From positions 4,813,001 through 4,877,000 of the forward strand of contig NZ_CP072597.1 of assembly GCF_018847975.1 (NCBI RefSeq): DNA of 64,000 bases, given 5' to 3'. Of this stretch, positions 43,750-51,635 are shown piece by piece. The stretch comes from Lysobacter sp. K5869 (GTDB lineage Bacteria > Pseudomonadota > Gammaproteobacteria > Xanthomonadales > Xanthomonadaceae). Made by a program: the position numbers and the translations under genes. Under the pieces are notes generated by a model that saw only the letters and a program-made list of their open reading frames with translations, did no database searches and had not been told where the DNA came from. The first letter of the stretch is position 1. Each line of letters starts with the position of its first letter.

Positions 43750-45065
43750 GTTCCGGCAGCGCCCGCGCGGACGACTCCGACTCCGGTCCCAACGGACCGA
43801 ACGCAAACGGAGGCGACGCGGGCGGACCGGTCGCCGCCTCGCGCCTGCTGCGCAATCCCGGCTTCGTCGGTCTGCTGACGTATCGCCTGCTGGCGATGCT
43901 GTCGTACCAGATCGTCGCGGTGACGGTCGGCTGGCACGTCTACGAACTCACCCGCGACCCGCTCGCGCTGGGCATGATCGGCCTCACCGAGGTCATTCCC
44001 TATTTCTGCTTCGCGCTGTTCGCCGGCTACGCGGTCGATCACCTGCCGCGGCGCAAGCTCGGCATGTTCGCCTGCCTGGGTTTGCTGCTGACCACGCTGA
44101 TGCTGGCCGGCGTCGCCAGCGGCACCCTGCCGGCCGGCGCGTTCGGCATCGGCACCTTCACCATCTTCGCCGCCATCGCCGTCAATGGCGTGGTGCGCGC
44201 GTTCCTGTCGCCGGTGTACATGTCGCTGTTCGCGCGCGTGCTCAAACGCGAGCACTTCGCCCGCGGCGCGGGCGTGAGCAGCGTGGTGATGCAGACCGGG
44301 CTGGTGCTGGGTCCGGCTTTGGGCGGCGTGTTGGTCGCCTGGGGCGGCAAGACCTCGGCGTATCTGGTCGCGGCGTTCTTCGCCCTGGCCGCCGCCATCG
44401 CCATCATTACCTTGCGCGTGACCGAACCGCCGCCGGCGGCCGAGCGCGCGCCGGTGTTCCAAAGCATCGGCGAAGGCCTGCGCTTCGTGTTCAACAACCA
44501 GGTCGTGCTCGGCGCGCAGGCGCTGGACATGTTCTCGGTGCTGTTCGGCGGCGCGGTCGCGCTGTTGCCGGCCTTCATCCACGACGTGCTGCATTACGGC
44601 CCCGAGGCGCTGGGCGTGTTGCGCGCGGCGCCGGCCGCCGGCGCGGTGCTGATAGGTCTGTGGCTGGCGCGGCATCCGCCGCAGAAGCACGCCGGACGCC
44701 TGTTGCTGTGGGCGGTGGCCGGTTTCGGCCTGTGCATCATCGGCTTCGCCTTGTCGCGCGAGTTCTGGCTGTCGGCGCTGATGCTGATGCTGTCGGGCAT
44801 GTGCGACGGCGTGTCGGTGGTGCTGCGCTCGACCATCCTGCAGCTGTCCACGCCGGACGAAATGCGCGGACGGGTGTCGTCGATCAACGGCATCTTCATC
44901 GGCTCGTCGAACGAGTTGGGCGCGTTCGAGTCGGGACTGGCGGCGAAGCTGATGGGGTTGGTGCCGTCGGTGATCTTCGGCGGCTGCATGACCTTGGCCG
45001 TGGTCGGCGCGACCGCGAAGCTGGCGCCGAAGCTGCGCCGGTTGGACCTGCGCGAATTGCAGTAG
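43746..45065 (+). CDS. MFS transporter (enterobactin-exporter/EntS-like group)
   Basis: A 439-residue transporter with about 12 membrane helices. The GTG at 43746 overlaps the sufE stop (GTGA) and is in frame. A hydrophilic 25-residue start (ADDSDSGPNGPNANGGDAGG) precedes the first helix, RLLAMLSYQIVAVTVGW. The AGYAVDHLPRRKLGM loop 2-3 is the MFS signature. It is probably an exporter; the substrate is unknown. Confidence 0.88.
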   Translation: MSSGSARADDSDSGPNGPNANGGDAGGPVAASRLLRNPGFVGLLTYRLLAMLSYQIVAVTVGWHVYELTRDPLALGMIGLTEVIPYFCFALFAGYAVDHLPRRKLGMFACLGLLLTTLMLAGVASGTLPAGAFGIGTFTIFAAIAVNGVVRAFLSPVYMSLFARVLKREHFARGAGVSSVVMQTGLVLGPALGGVLVAWGGKTSAYLVAAFFALAAAIAIITLRVTEPPPAAERAPVFQSIGEGLRFVFNNQVVLGAQALDMFSVLFGGAVALLPAFIHDVLHYGPEALGVLRAAPAAGAVLIGLWLARHPPQKHAGRLLLWAVAGFGLCIIGFALSREFWLSALMLMLSGMCDGVSVVLRSTILQLSTPDEMRGRVSSINGIFIGSSNELGAFESGLAAKLMGLVPSVIFGGCMTLAVVGATAKLAPKLRRLDLRELQ

Positions 45066-45069
45066 CGCC

Positions 45070-45405
45070 TCAGCGCGACTCGTCGCGATCGCGCTTGCGC
45101 TTTTGCGCCGCGTCCGGCGCGCGGCGCATCGCGGTCGCGGCCACGCCGATCAACGACAGCAGCACGTTGAACAAGCCCAGGCCGATGGCGACGAAGGCAT
45201 CGCCCAGGCTGCCGGCGTAACTGGTTTCGACGTCGCGGCCGAGCAGGTTCCAGCACAGCACGCCGAACAGCGGCGAGCCGACGAGCAGATTGAGCGCGAA
45301 CATCGACACCGCGGCGTAGCGCACGTACGCGCGCGACCAAAACCACAGCAGCGCGTTCCAGCCCGTCAATACGAGCGGGCCGAGGGCCAGCAAAGCATCG
45401 TCCAT
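45070..45405 (-). CDS. Hypothetical membrane protein
   Basis: A 111-residue protein with about three hydrophobic helices (ALGPLVLTGWNALLWFWS, VSMFALNLLVGSPLFGVLC, FVAIGLGLFNVLLSLIGVAA) and a basic tail, QKRKRDRDESR. No family is recognised. It is convergent with the MFS gene, with four bases between stops, and follows the deaminase gene on the same strand by 58 bases. Confidence 0.65.
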   Translation of the reverse strand: MDDALLALGPLVLTGWNALLWFWSRAYVRYAAVSMFALNLLVGSPLFGVLCWNLLGRDVETSYAGSLGDAFVAIGLGLFNVLLSLIGVAATAMRRAPDAAQKRKRDRDESR

Positions 45406-45463
45406 GCGCGTTTGTCTCCGAACGGTGGCGACATCCTAGCCCCATTCGCCGCCGCGTTGCCGC

Positions 45464-45937
45464 TCAGCCGCGCCGCGCCCAATCCGCGTACAGGCCGGCC
45501 TCGCCGTCCGGCAGCAACCGCCGCAGCGGCAGGCGCTGCTGCGCGGGCGGCAGCGCCATTTGCGCGTAGACCGCGGCGGTCGACAAACCGAAGGCGTCGC
45601 CGTCCTCGTTGGAGTACGCGTAGTAGGCCGCTTCCACCCCGCACAGGTGCATCGCCGCCAGGCACATCGGGCAAGGATGGCCGCTGGCGTAGATCGTGCA
45701 CCCGTCCAGGCGGGTCAGGCCGAGCGCGAGCGCCGCTTCGCGGATCGTCAGCAGTTCGGCGTGCGCGGTCGGGTCGCCGGTTTCGAGGATGCGGTTGGCG
45801 GCGCGCGCGATCACTTCGCCGTCGCGCACCAGCACCGCGCCGAACGGGCGGCCGCCGGCGGCGGCGTTGGCGCGGGCCAGGGCCAAGGCTTCGCGCATGA
45901 ATTCGAGATGACGCGGTTCGGCGGGGCGGTCGTTCAT
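45464..45937 (-). CDS. Nucleoside/guanine deaminase-like (CMP/dCMP deaminase family)
   Basis: A 157-residue zinc deaminase. TAHAELLTIREAA supplies the zinc histidine and catalytic glutamate, and SGHPCPMCLAAMHLCGV the two zinc cysteines. The pattern, with a preceding GGRPFGAVLVRDGEV, is of the guanine-deaminase/tRNA-adenosine-deaminase branch. Length agrees with GuaD-like proteins. The substrate is likely a purine base, but other bases are possible. Confidence 0.87.
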   Translation of the reverse strand: MNDRPAEPRHLEFMREALALARANAAAGGRPFGAVLVRDGEVIARAANRILETGDPTAHAELLTIREAALALGLTRLDGCTIYASGHPCPMCLAAMHLCGVEAAYYAYSNEDGDAFGLSTAAVYAQMALPPAQQRLPLRRLLPDGEAGLYADWARRG

Positions 45938-46123
45938 GGCGGACTCCGGCGATGAAGGTGGCGACAGCGTGCCTGCCGCGCGGTCGCGCGGCGTGGATCG
46001 ATTCTGGCGGTTCGCGGTGGGCGCCGTCGCGGGGGCACGCGATCGGGTCTGCCGTCACCTTCGCGAACGCCGGCTGCTCGCAGCTCGCAGCGGTCGCGCC
46101 GAGCATGGCGCTGAAGTCTCTGG

Positions 46124-46143
46124 ATCCCCGCCTTCGCGGGGAT
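46124..46143. repeat. Short REP hairpin
   Basis: ATCCCCGC-CTTC-GCGGGGAT followed by GACGG is the common proteobacterial REP form. It lies in the 400-base gap 45938-46336 between the deaminase and DksA-like genes. That gap otherwise holds only the terminator at 46287-46312. Confidence 0.7.
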
Positions 46144-46286
46144 GACGGCTTGGAGGGACCGCGAGACTACGGATCGGGGATTCAAGCGACGAGGGAAGTG
46201 GAAAGACGCGACGCTGCCTGCCCGCCGGTTCGCGACCGCGCCAACGACACAAGCGACGCAGCGACGATACCGCCCACCGAAAACGC

Positions 46287-46312
46287 GAAAGCCCGGCCGA
46301 GGCCGGGCTTTC
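46287..46312. terminator. Intrinsic terminator after the DksA-like gene
   Basis: GAAAGCCCGGCC and GGCCGGGCTTTC pair fully around GA, 25 bases past the minus-strand stop codon. The short T-run on the minus side suits termination of the DksA-like gene. Confidence 0.65.
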
Positions 46313-46336
46313 GTGGTCTGGCGCGAACGGGCGGGT

Positions 46337-47446
46337 TCAGTCGCCCATCTGCTTCTGCATGTGTTCCCAACGCTCTTGGGCGTCGATGGTGCGCTCGGCG
46401 GTCAGGCGCGCCTCCAGGCGCTCCAGGCCGATCTCTTCGCCGGTGTCGACGCAGAAACCGTAATCGCCCGAGTCCACGCGCTTGAGCGTGCTGTCGATCT
46501 TGCTGATCAGCTTGCGGTAGCGGTCGCGGGTGCGCAGTTCCAGCGAGTTCTCGGTCTCGCGGGTGGCGCGTTCGGCTTCGTCGCCGACGTCGCGCACTTC
46601 GTCCTTGAGGTTCTCGATGGTCTGCTTGGACTCCTCGACCAGATCCGTGCGCCATTGCAGCAGGCGTTGACGGAAATATTCGAGTTGCAGCGGGTTCATG
46701 TATTCCTCGTCCGAGGTCGGCTTATAGCCTTCCGGCACGATCGGACGGCCGGTCGCGGGATCGTTCGCGTACTGAACGACCTTGACCTTGGTCTTGGGCG
46801 CGGGCGAGGACGGCGCCTTGGTGGTCACCGCCACGGCGACCTTGCCGGCCGGCCGGGCCGCAGCGGACGCGGGCTTGCCGGCGGGAGGGTTGCTGGATGC
46901 TGTCTGGGTCACTGTGTTCTTGCTTTGGTCGGAGATGCTGACGGCCTGCTTGGCGGGCGCCGGAGCGCCGGTCCGGGCAGGCGGTGGGGTTTGGGCCGCG
47001 GCGGGCGCGGGTTGCTTCTTCACAGCTTGAGGCTTGTTCGCTTCAACTTTTTTAAGGTCGGGCTGGGTCGCGGCAGTTTCCTTGATCGGCGTCGCTTTGG
47101 CTGCGACCGGCTTGGCGGTCGGCTTCGCCGCCGCGGCGGGCTTGGCCGGAGCCGCCTTCTTCGCCGGCGCCGCCGGTTTGCTCGCGGCAGGCTTGGCTGC
47201 GGCCGGCTTGACCGGCGCCGCCTTCTTGGCGGGAGCGGCCTTGACCGGCGCCGCCTTGGCGGCCGGCTTGGCCGCGACCTTCTTCGCCGCCGCCTTGGCC
47301 GGCGCCTTCTTGACCGCCGGCTTGCTCGCCGCCGCCGTCTTCTTCGGCGCGGGCTTGGCCGCGGGCTTGGCGGCCTTCTTAGCGACGGGCTTGACGGTCT
47401 TCTTGGCGGCCTTGACGGCCTTCTTCGCAGGTTTTTTCACTGCCAC
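46337..47446 (-). CDS. DksA/TraR-like protein with a histone-H1-like Lys/Ala-rich N-terminus
   Basis: A 369-residue protein. Residues 1-130 consist of AKKA/PAKK-type repeats (start MAVKKPAKKAVKAAKKTVKP), as in AlgP and bacterial H1-like proteins, and a Pro/Ala linker follows to ~220. Residues ~240-369 form a DksA-type coiled coil (MNPLQLEYFRQRLLQWRTDL) and globular end (YGFCVDTGEEIGLERLEARL). The normal four zinc cysteines are reduced to one: FCVDT replaces YCxxC, and TIDAQE replaces CIxC. A nucleoid- or RNA-polymerase-binding role is inferred. No zinc finger can form. Confidence 0.85.
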   Translation of the reverse strand: MAVKKPAKKAVKAAKKTVKPVAKKAAKPAAKPAPKKTAAASKPAVKKAPAKAAAKKVAAKPAAKAAPVKAAPAKKAAPVKPAAAKPAASKPAAPAKKAAPAKPAAAAKPTAKPVAAKATPIKETAATQPDLKKVEANKPQAVKKQPAPAAAQTPPPARTGAPAPAKQAVSISDQSKNTVTQTASSNPPAGKPASAAARPAGKVAVAVTTKAPSSPAPKTKVKVVQYANDPATGRPIVPEGYKPTSDEEYMNPLQLEYFRQRLLQWRTDLVEESKQTIENLKDEVRDVGDEAERATRETENSLELRTRDRYRKLISKIDSTLKRVDSGDYGFCVDTGEEIGLERLEARLTAERTIDAQERWEHMQKQMGD

Positions 47447-47649
47447 GACAGGCTTGTCCTTCTATTCCCTGAGGGCGCCTCCGGACGCGGTCCGGAGACA
47501 TCGCGGGCCAAGCATGACCCACCCGGCCATCAAATGCACATGCGCTCGATGACCGCAAGTGAAATCCGGCGCAACGCCGGTTTTCGCCCGGCCCGAACGG
47601 CACGGCTGTAGCGTTTCGCGCCGCGGCGGACCTTCGTCTTGCACTTGCC

Positions 47650-47677
47650 TTGTTTTGGGGAAAGCGCGCTGTTATAC
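47650..47677 (+). promoter_or_regulatory. Candidate sigma-70 promoter for yidD-pyrC
   Basis: TTGTTT and TTATAC are 16 bases apart in the 358-base spacer upstream of yidD. The rest of the spacer (47447-47804) shows no gene. The start of the DksA-like gene lies on the other side, so the spacer serves two divergent units. Confidence 0.35.
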
Positions 47678-47804
47678 CCTGCCGGGGCACCCGCGGCAAC
47701 CGCGCCGCGACGCGCCCGCTGGAGGCGTAAAATGCGCCCCAGCGCGCGGCTTTCGCCGCACCCTGTCCCCGCACCGTCACTACCGTTGCCGGCATTAAGG
47801 AAAC

Positions 47805-48077
47805 GTGATCGCTCGTCTTCTCCTCGTCCTGCTGCGCGGCTACAAACGCTGGATCAGCCCCTTGCTCGGCCAGCGTTGCCGCTTCCATCCGAGCTGTTCG
47901 TCGTATTCGATGACGGCGATCGCGCATTACGGCGCGCTCAAGGGCAGCTGGCTCACGCTCAAGCGGCTGGCGCGCTGCCATCCGCTGCATCCCGGCGGCT
48001 ACGACCCGGTGCCCGGCACCGAGGACGCCGCCGCCTCCCCCGACTCTTCCGGACACTGCTCATGCCATCGACCCTGA
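47805..48077 (+). CDS. yidD: Membrane protein insertion efficiency factor YidD
   Basis: A 90-residue protein with the conserved core [20 protein letters not shown] and [20 protein letters not shown], including the invariant cysteines. It assists YidC/Sec membrane insertion and is normally encoded near rpmH-yidC; here it sits before pyrC. The start is a GTG at 47805, after AAGGAAAC. Its 3' end overlaps the dihydroorotase start by 16 bases. Confidence 0.92.
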   Translation: MIARLLLVLLRGYKRWISPLLGQRCRFHPSCSSYSMTAIAHYGALKGSWLTLKRLARCHPLHPGGYDPVPGTEDAAASPDSSGHCSCHRP

Positions 48078-49393
48078 TCGTCAACGCCCGCCTGGTCAAC
48101 GAAGGACGCGAATACGAAGGCGACCTGCGCATCGACGGCGAACGCATCGCCGAAATCGGCGCCGGCTTGTCGGCGCGCGCCGGCGAGACCGTGATCGACG
48201 CGCGCGGCCGCCGCTTGCTGCCGGGCATGATCGACGACCAGGTCCACTTCCGCGAACCGGGCATGGAGTACAAGGCCGACATGGCCACCGAGTCGGCCGC
48301 GGCGGTGGCCGGCGGGCTGACCACGTTCATGGACATGCCCAACACCAACCCGCCGACGCTCGACGCCGCGGCGCTGGAGGACAAATACCGCCGCGCCGCC
48401 GGCCGCGCCTGGGGCAACTACGGTTTCTATCTGGGCGCGAGCAACGACAACCTCGCCGCGATCCAGTCGCTGGATCCGCGCACCGCGCCGGGCGTGAAGG
48501 TGTTCATGGGCGCGTCCACCGGCAACATGCTGGTCGACGATCCGGTCACGCTCGACGCGATCTTCCGCGACGTGCCCACGCCGATCATCACCCACTGCGA
48601 AGACACGCCGATGATCGACGCCGAACTGGCGCGTTATAAGGCCAAGTACGGCGACGACATCCCCGCGCGCTTTCATCCCGACATCCGTTCGCGCGAAGCC
48701 TGCAAGAAGTCGACCGAGCTGGCGATCTCGCTGGCGCGCAAGCACAACACCCGCCTGCACGTGCTGCACATCAGCACCGCCGACGAACTGGCGCTGTTCC
48801 AGCCCGGCCCGATCGAAGGCAAGCGCATCACCGCCGAAACCTGCATCCACTTCCTGCGCTTCGACCGCGAGGACTACGAGAAGCTCGGCCATCTGATCAA
48901 GTGCAACCCGGCGATCAAGGATCCGGCCGATCGCGAGGCGCTGATCCGCGCGATCGCCGACGGCGTGATCGACGTGCTCGCCACCGACCACGCGCCGCAT
49001 ACGCTGGAAGAAAAGGCGCGCCCCTACACCTCCGCGCCGAGCGGCTTGCCGCTGGTGCAGTTCGCGCTCAACGCCGCGCTGGAACTGGTGCACGAAGGCC
49101 GCCTGAGCACCGCGCAGGTGGTCGACAAGTTCGCCCACGCGCCGGCCAAGCTGTTCGACGTGATGCATCGCGGCTTCCTGCGCGAAGGCTATTTCGCCGA
49201 CTTGGTGCTGATCGACGACGTGCCGTACACGGTTCAGCGCGAAGACGTGCTGTCCAAGTGCGGCTGGTCGCCGTTCGAGGGCCGCACCTTCCGCAGCCGC
49301 ATCGCCTCGACCTGGGTCAACGGACAACTGGCGTGGGACGGCGCGGCCTTGACCGGCACGCCGCAGGGTCAGCGTCTGGCGTTCGATCGATGA
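48062..49393 (+). CDS. pyrC: Dihydroorotase
   Basis: A 443-residue amidohydrolase for pyrimidine synthesis (carbamoyl-aspartate to dihydroorotate). [20 protein letters not shown] is the first metal motif. The usual HxH is QxH here, a variant I recall from a Bacteroidetes/Xanthomonas-type subfamily. [14 protein letters not shown] carries the bridging lysine, and [14 protein letters not shown] the catalytic aspartate. Length and the rest of the motifs support dihydroorotase activity. The M23 peptidase gene overlaps its stop by four bases. Confidence 0.88.
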   Translation: MPSTLIVNARLVNEGREYEGDLRIDGERIAEIGAGLSARAGETVIDARGRRLLPGMIDDQVHFREPGMEYKADMATESAAAVAGGLTTFMDMPNTNPPTLDAAALEDKYRRAAGRAWGNYGFYLGASNDNLAAIQSLDPRTAPGVKVFMGASTGNMLVDDPVTLDAIFRDVPTPIITHCEDTPMIDAELARYKAKYGDDIPARFHPDIRSREACKKSTELAISLARKHNTRLHVLHISTADELALFQPGPIEGKRITAETCIHFLRFDREDYEKLGHLIKCNPAIKDPADREALIRAIADGVIDVLATDHAPHTLEEKARPYTSAPSGLPLVQFALNAALELVHEGRLSTAQVVDKFAHAPAKLFDVMHRGFLREGYFADLVLIDDVPYTVQREDVLSKCGWSPFEGRTFRSRIASTWVNGQLAWDGAALTGTPQGQRLAFDR

Positions 49394-50298
49394 GGTCGGC
49401 GTTGCGCGCGGCCGCGCTGCTGTGCGCGGCCGCGGCGCTGGCGCCGGTCGCGTCGGCGCAAGTGGTCGCGTCCGGAACGATTCCCGACGGCGCCGCCGTC
49501 GCAGCGCCGGCGCAAACCGGCGACGCGCGCATCGTGTTTCCCGCCTCCGTGCAGCAAGGCGCGATGGTGATCGGCAAGGTGGCGCCGGGCAGCATGGTGC
49601 GTTACGGCGGCCGCCAGTTGCGCGTAACGCCTTACGGCAGCGTGGTGTTCGGCGTCGGCCGCGACGCGACGGGCACGCTCAGCGTCGAGGTGCAGCCGCC
49701 GGGCGGCGCGCCGCAGCGCGTGGGCATCGCGGTGACGCCGCGCGATTTTCCGACCGAATACATCAGCGGCGTGCCGCCGAAAACGGTCAATCCGCCGCCG
49801 GAGATCGCCGCGCGGATCGAGCGCGAACAAGCGCAGGTGACCGCGTCGCGCGCGCGCGACGACGAGCGCCCCGATTTCGCCCAACCGTTCCAGTGGCCGG
49901 TGCAGGGCCGCATCAGCGGCCGCTTCGGCAATCAGCGCGTCTACAACGGGCAGAAGGGCTCCGGCCATTCGGGCATGGACATCGCCGCGCCCACCGGCAC
50001 CGCGGTGAAGGCGCCGGCGGCCGGGGTGATCACCTTCGCCGCGCCGGACCTGTATCTCACCGGCGGCACCGTGCTGCTCGATCACGGCCACGGGATCAGC
50101 TCGAATTTCCTGCACCTCTCGCGCATCGACGTCAAAGTCGGCGACCGCATCGCCCAAGGCCAGACCCTCGGCGCGGTCGGCGCGACCGGGCGCGCGACCG
50201 GGCCGCATCTGCATTGGGGCATGAATTGGTTCGATGTGCGGATCGATCCGCTGTTGGTGTTGGAGCGGGCGCAGGCGGCGGGCAAGCCGGCGCCTTGA
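49390..50298 (+). CDS. Exported M23 family peptidase
   Basis: A 302-residue periplasmic protein with a signal peptide ending near residue 23 (APVASAQVV). The N-terminal domain is beta-rich. The LytM domain, from ~170, has GRFGNQRVYNG, SGHSGMDIAAPTGT and GPHLHWGMNW, so the zinc ligands HxxxD and HxH are intact. It is thus probably an active peptidoglycan endopeptidase, not an EnvC/NlpD-type activator. It is translationally coupled to pyrC. Confidence 0.92.
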   Translation: MRSALRAAALLCAAAALAPVASAQVVASGTIPDGAAVAAPAQTGDARIVFPASVQQGAMVIGKVAPGSMVRYGGRQLRVTPYGSVVFGVGRDATGTLSVEVQPPGGAPQRVGIAVTPRDFPTEYISGVPPKTVNPPPEIAARIEREQAQVTASRARDDERPDFAQPFQWPVQGRISGRFGNQRVYNGQKGSGHSGMDIAAPTGTAVKAPAAGVITFAAPDLYLTGGTVLLDHGHGISSNFLHLSRIDVKVGDRIAQGQTLGAVGATGRATGPHLHWGMNWFDVRIDPLLVLERAQAAGKPAP

Positions 50299-50319
50299 GC
50301 CGGGGCTCGCGGGGGTTTC

Positions 50320-50780
50320 GTAGGAGCGGCGTGAGCCGCGATTGCTGGGCGGCAGATCGCGGCGCGGCCATCGACACGCCCGGCGGCTTCGCCGGCTGCG
50401 GCTGCGTTCGTCGTAATTGCATTGGCGCGGTCGCGGCTTACGCCGCTCCTACAGGGAGCGGTCGAGGGTTGCGATCTGCCTGTAGGAGCGGCGTGAGCCG
50501 CGATTGCGGGGCGGCAGATCGCGACGCGACCATCGATGCGCCCGGCGGCTTCGCCGGCTGCGGGCTGCGTTCGTCGTAGTTGCATTGGCGCGGTCGCGGC
50601 TTGCGCCGCTCCTACAGGGAGCGGGCGAGGGTTGCGATCTGCCTGTAGGAGCGGCGTGAGCCGCGACCGTGAAGCGGCAGATCGCGACGCGACCATCGAT
50701 GCGCTCGGCGGCTTCGCCGGCTGCAGGCCGCGTTCGTCGTAATTGCATTGGCGCGGTCGCGGCTTACGCCGCTCCTACAG
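50320..50780. repeat. Three-copy tandem array of GTAG-type REP pairs
   Basis: GTAGGAGCGGCGTGAGCCGC begins at 50320, 50482 and 50645, so the unit is about 163 bp. Each unit ends with the inverted partner GGCTTRCGCCGCTCCTACAG. Between them lies shared spacer text such as GGCGGCTTCGCCGGCTGC. The REP family is the same as at 28358-28860, but the spacer differs. It fills the gap 50299-50792 between the M23 and papain-like genes, which are convergent. Confidence 0.88.
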
Positions 50781-50792
50781 GCGGCGACCGGA

Positions 50793-51635
50793 CTACAGCT
50801 CGAGCGGTTGCAGCGAGGGCGACAGTTCCAGCTCGCGCATGCGCACGCACTTGGGGTTGGGCAGGCGCGGGCCGGCCAGCGCCAGCAAGGCGTTGCCGCG
50901 TTCCATCAGGCCCAGGCGCTGCCGCGCTTGGGCGAGCGCTCGTTCGAGTTCCTCGGCGTCGGCGTGCAGGCCGGCGGCGAGCGGGTCGCCCTCCGCGAGC
51001 CCCAGCGCTTCGCGTCGCGACGGGCGCAGCCACGATCCGATCTGCGGCCACAACGCGTCCCAATCCAGTTCGGGAAACGCCTGCGTCGGCGGCGCGGCGG
51101 CGGGCAGGTTCGGGGCGAGCCGGCCGCGCGGTTGCGCGGGATTTTCGGCGAAGCAGCGGTAGACGAATTCGCTCGCGCTCATCGCCCCCGCGCTGTCGGC
51201 GGCGGCGTGCAGCAGGGCTTCGCGCAAGGCCGCGCGCAGCGGCGCCGAATCGGGCAGCGCGCGGTCGCGCAGCGCGGCGGCGCGGCCGAGCGCGGCCAGC
51301 GGGTCGCCGGAAAACGCGGGGCGGCGCAGCGACAGGGCGTGGGCGAGCACGGCGATGCGGTCGGGATCCTGCAACGGGCGCGCGGCGACCAGGGGCCGGC
51401 GCGCCTGCGCTTCGAGCAGTTGTTCGTCGGCCAAGCATTCGGCCAGCGGGCGTTCGATCACCCCGCCCGAGCCGGTTTCGATCAGATACCCGGCGCGGCC
51501 GACCACGGCGGCGTGATCGAAGCGGCTGTCGCCGAACCATGCGGTCAACGCCGCGAGCGGGCCGCGCCGGCGCAGCAGCAGCACGTCGCCGGTGCGCAGC
51601 CGCGCCGCCGACGCCGCGCCGCCGTCCGGGGTCAC
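50793..51635 (-). CDS. YiiX/YebB-like permuted papain (NlpC/P60 superfamily) protein
   Basis: A 280-residue protein. LRTGDVLLLRRRGPLAAL and RFDHAAVVGRAGYLIET supply the His-containing start of the permuted NlpC/P60 fold. SASEFVYRCFAENP would follow with the nucleophile region, but a serine stands where many relatives have cysteine (SAS-EFV), so catalysis is uncertain. The GTG at 51635 overlaps the diguanylate cyclase stop (GTGA). Its partner in the operon suggests envelope or signalling context. Confidence 0.65.
   Translation of the reverse strand: MTPDGGAASAARLRTGDVLLLRRRGPLAALTAWFGDSRFDHAAVVGRAGYLIETGSGGVIERPLAECLADEQLLEAQARRPLVAARPLQDPDRIAVLAHALSLRRPAFSGDPLAALGRAAALRDRALPDSAPLRAALREALLHAAADSAGAMSASEFVYRCFAENPAQPRGRLAPNLPAAAPPTQAFPELDWDALWPQIGSWLRPSRREALGLAEGDPLAAGLHADAEELERALAQARQRLGLMERGNALLALAGPRLPNPKCVRMRELELSPSLQPLEL

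Noticed and set aside
50320..50780. CRISPR array
   Set aside because: The unit is 163 bp with inverted REP pairs and identical spacer text, unlike CRISPR spacers.
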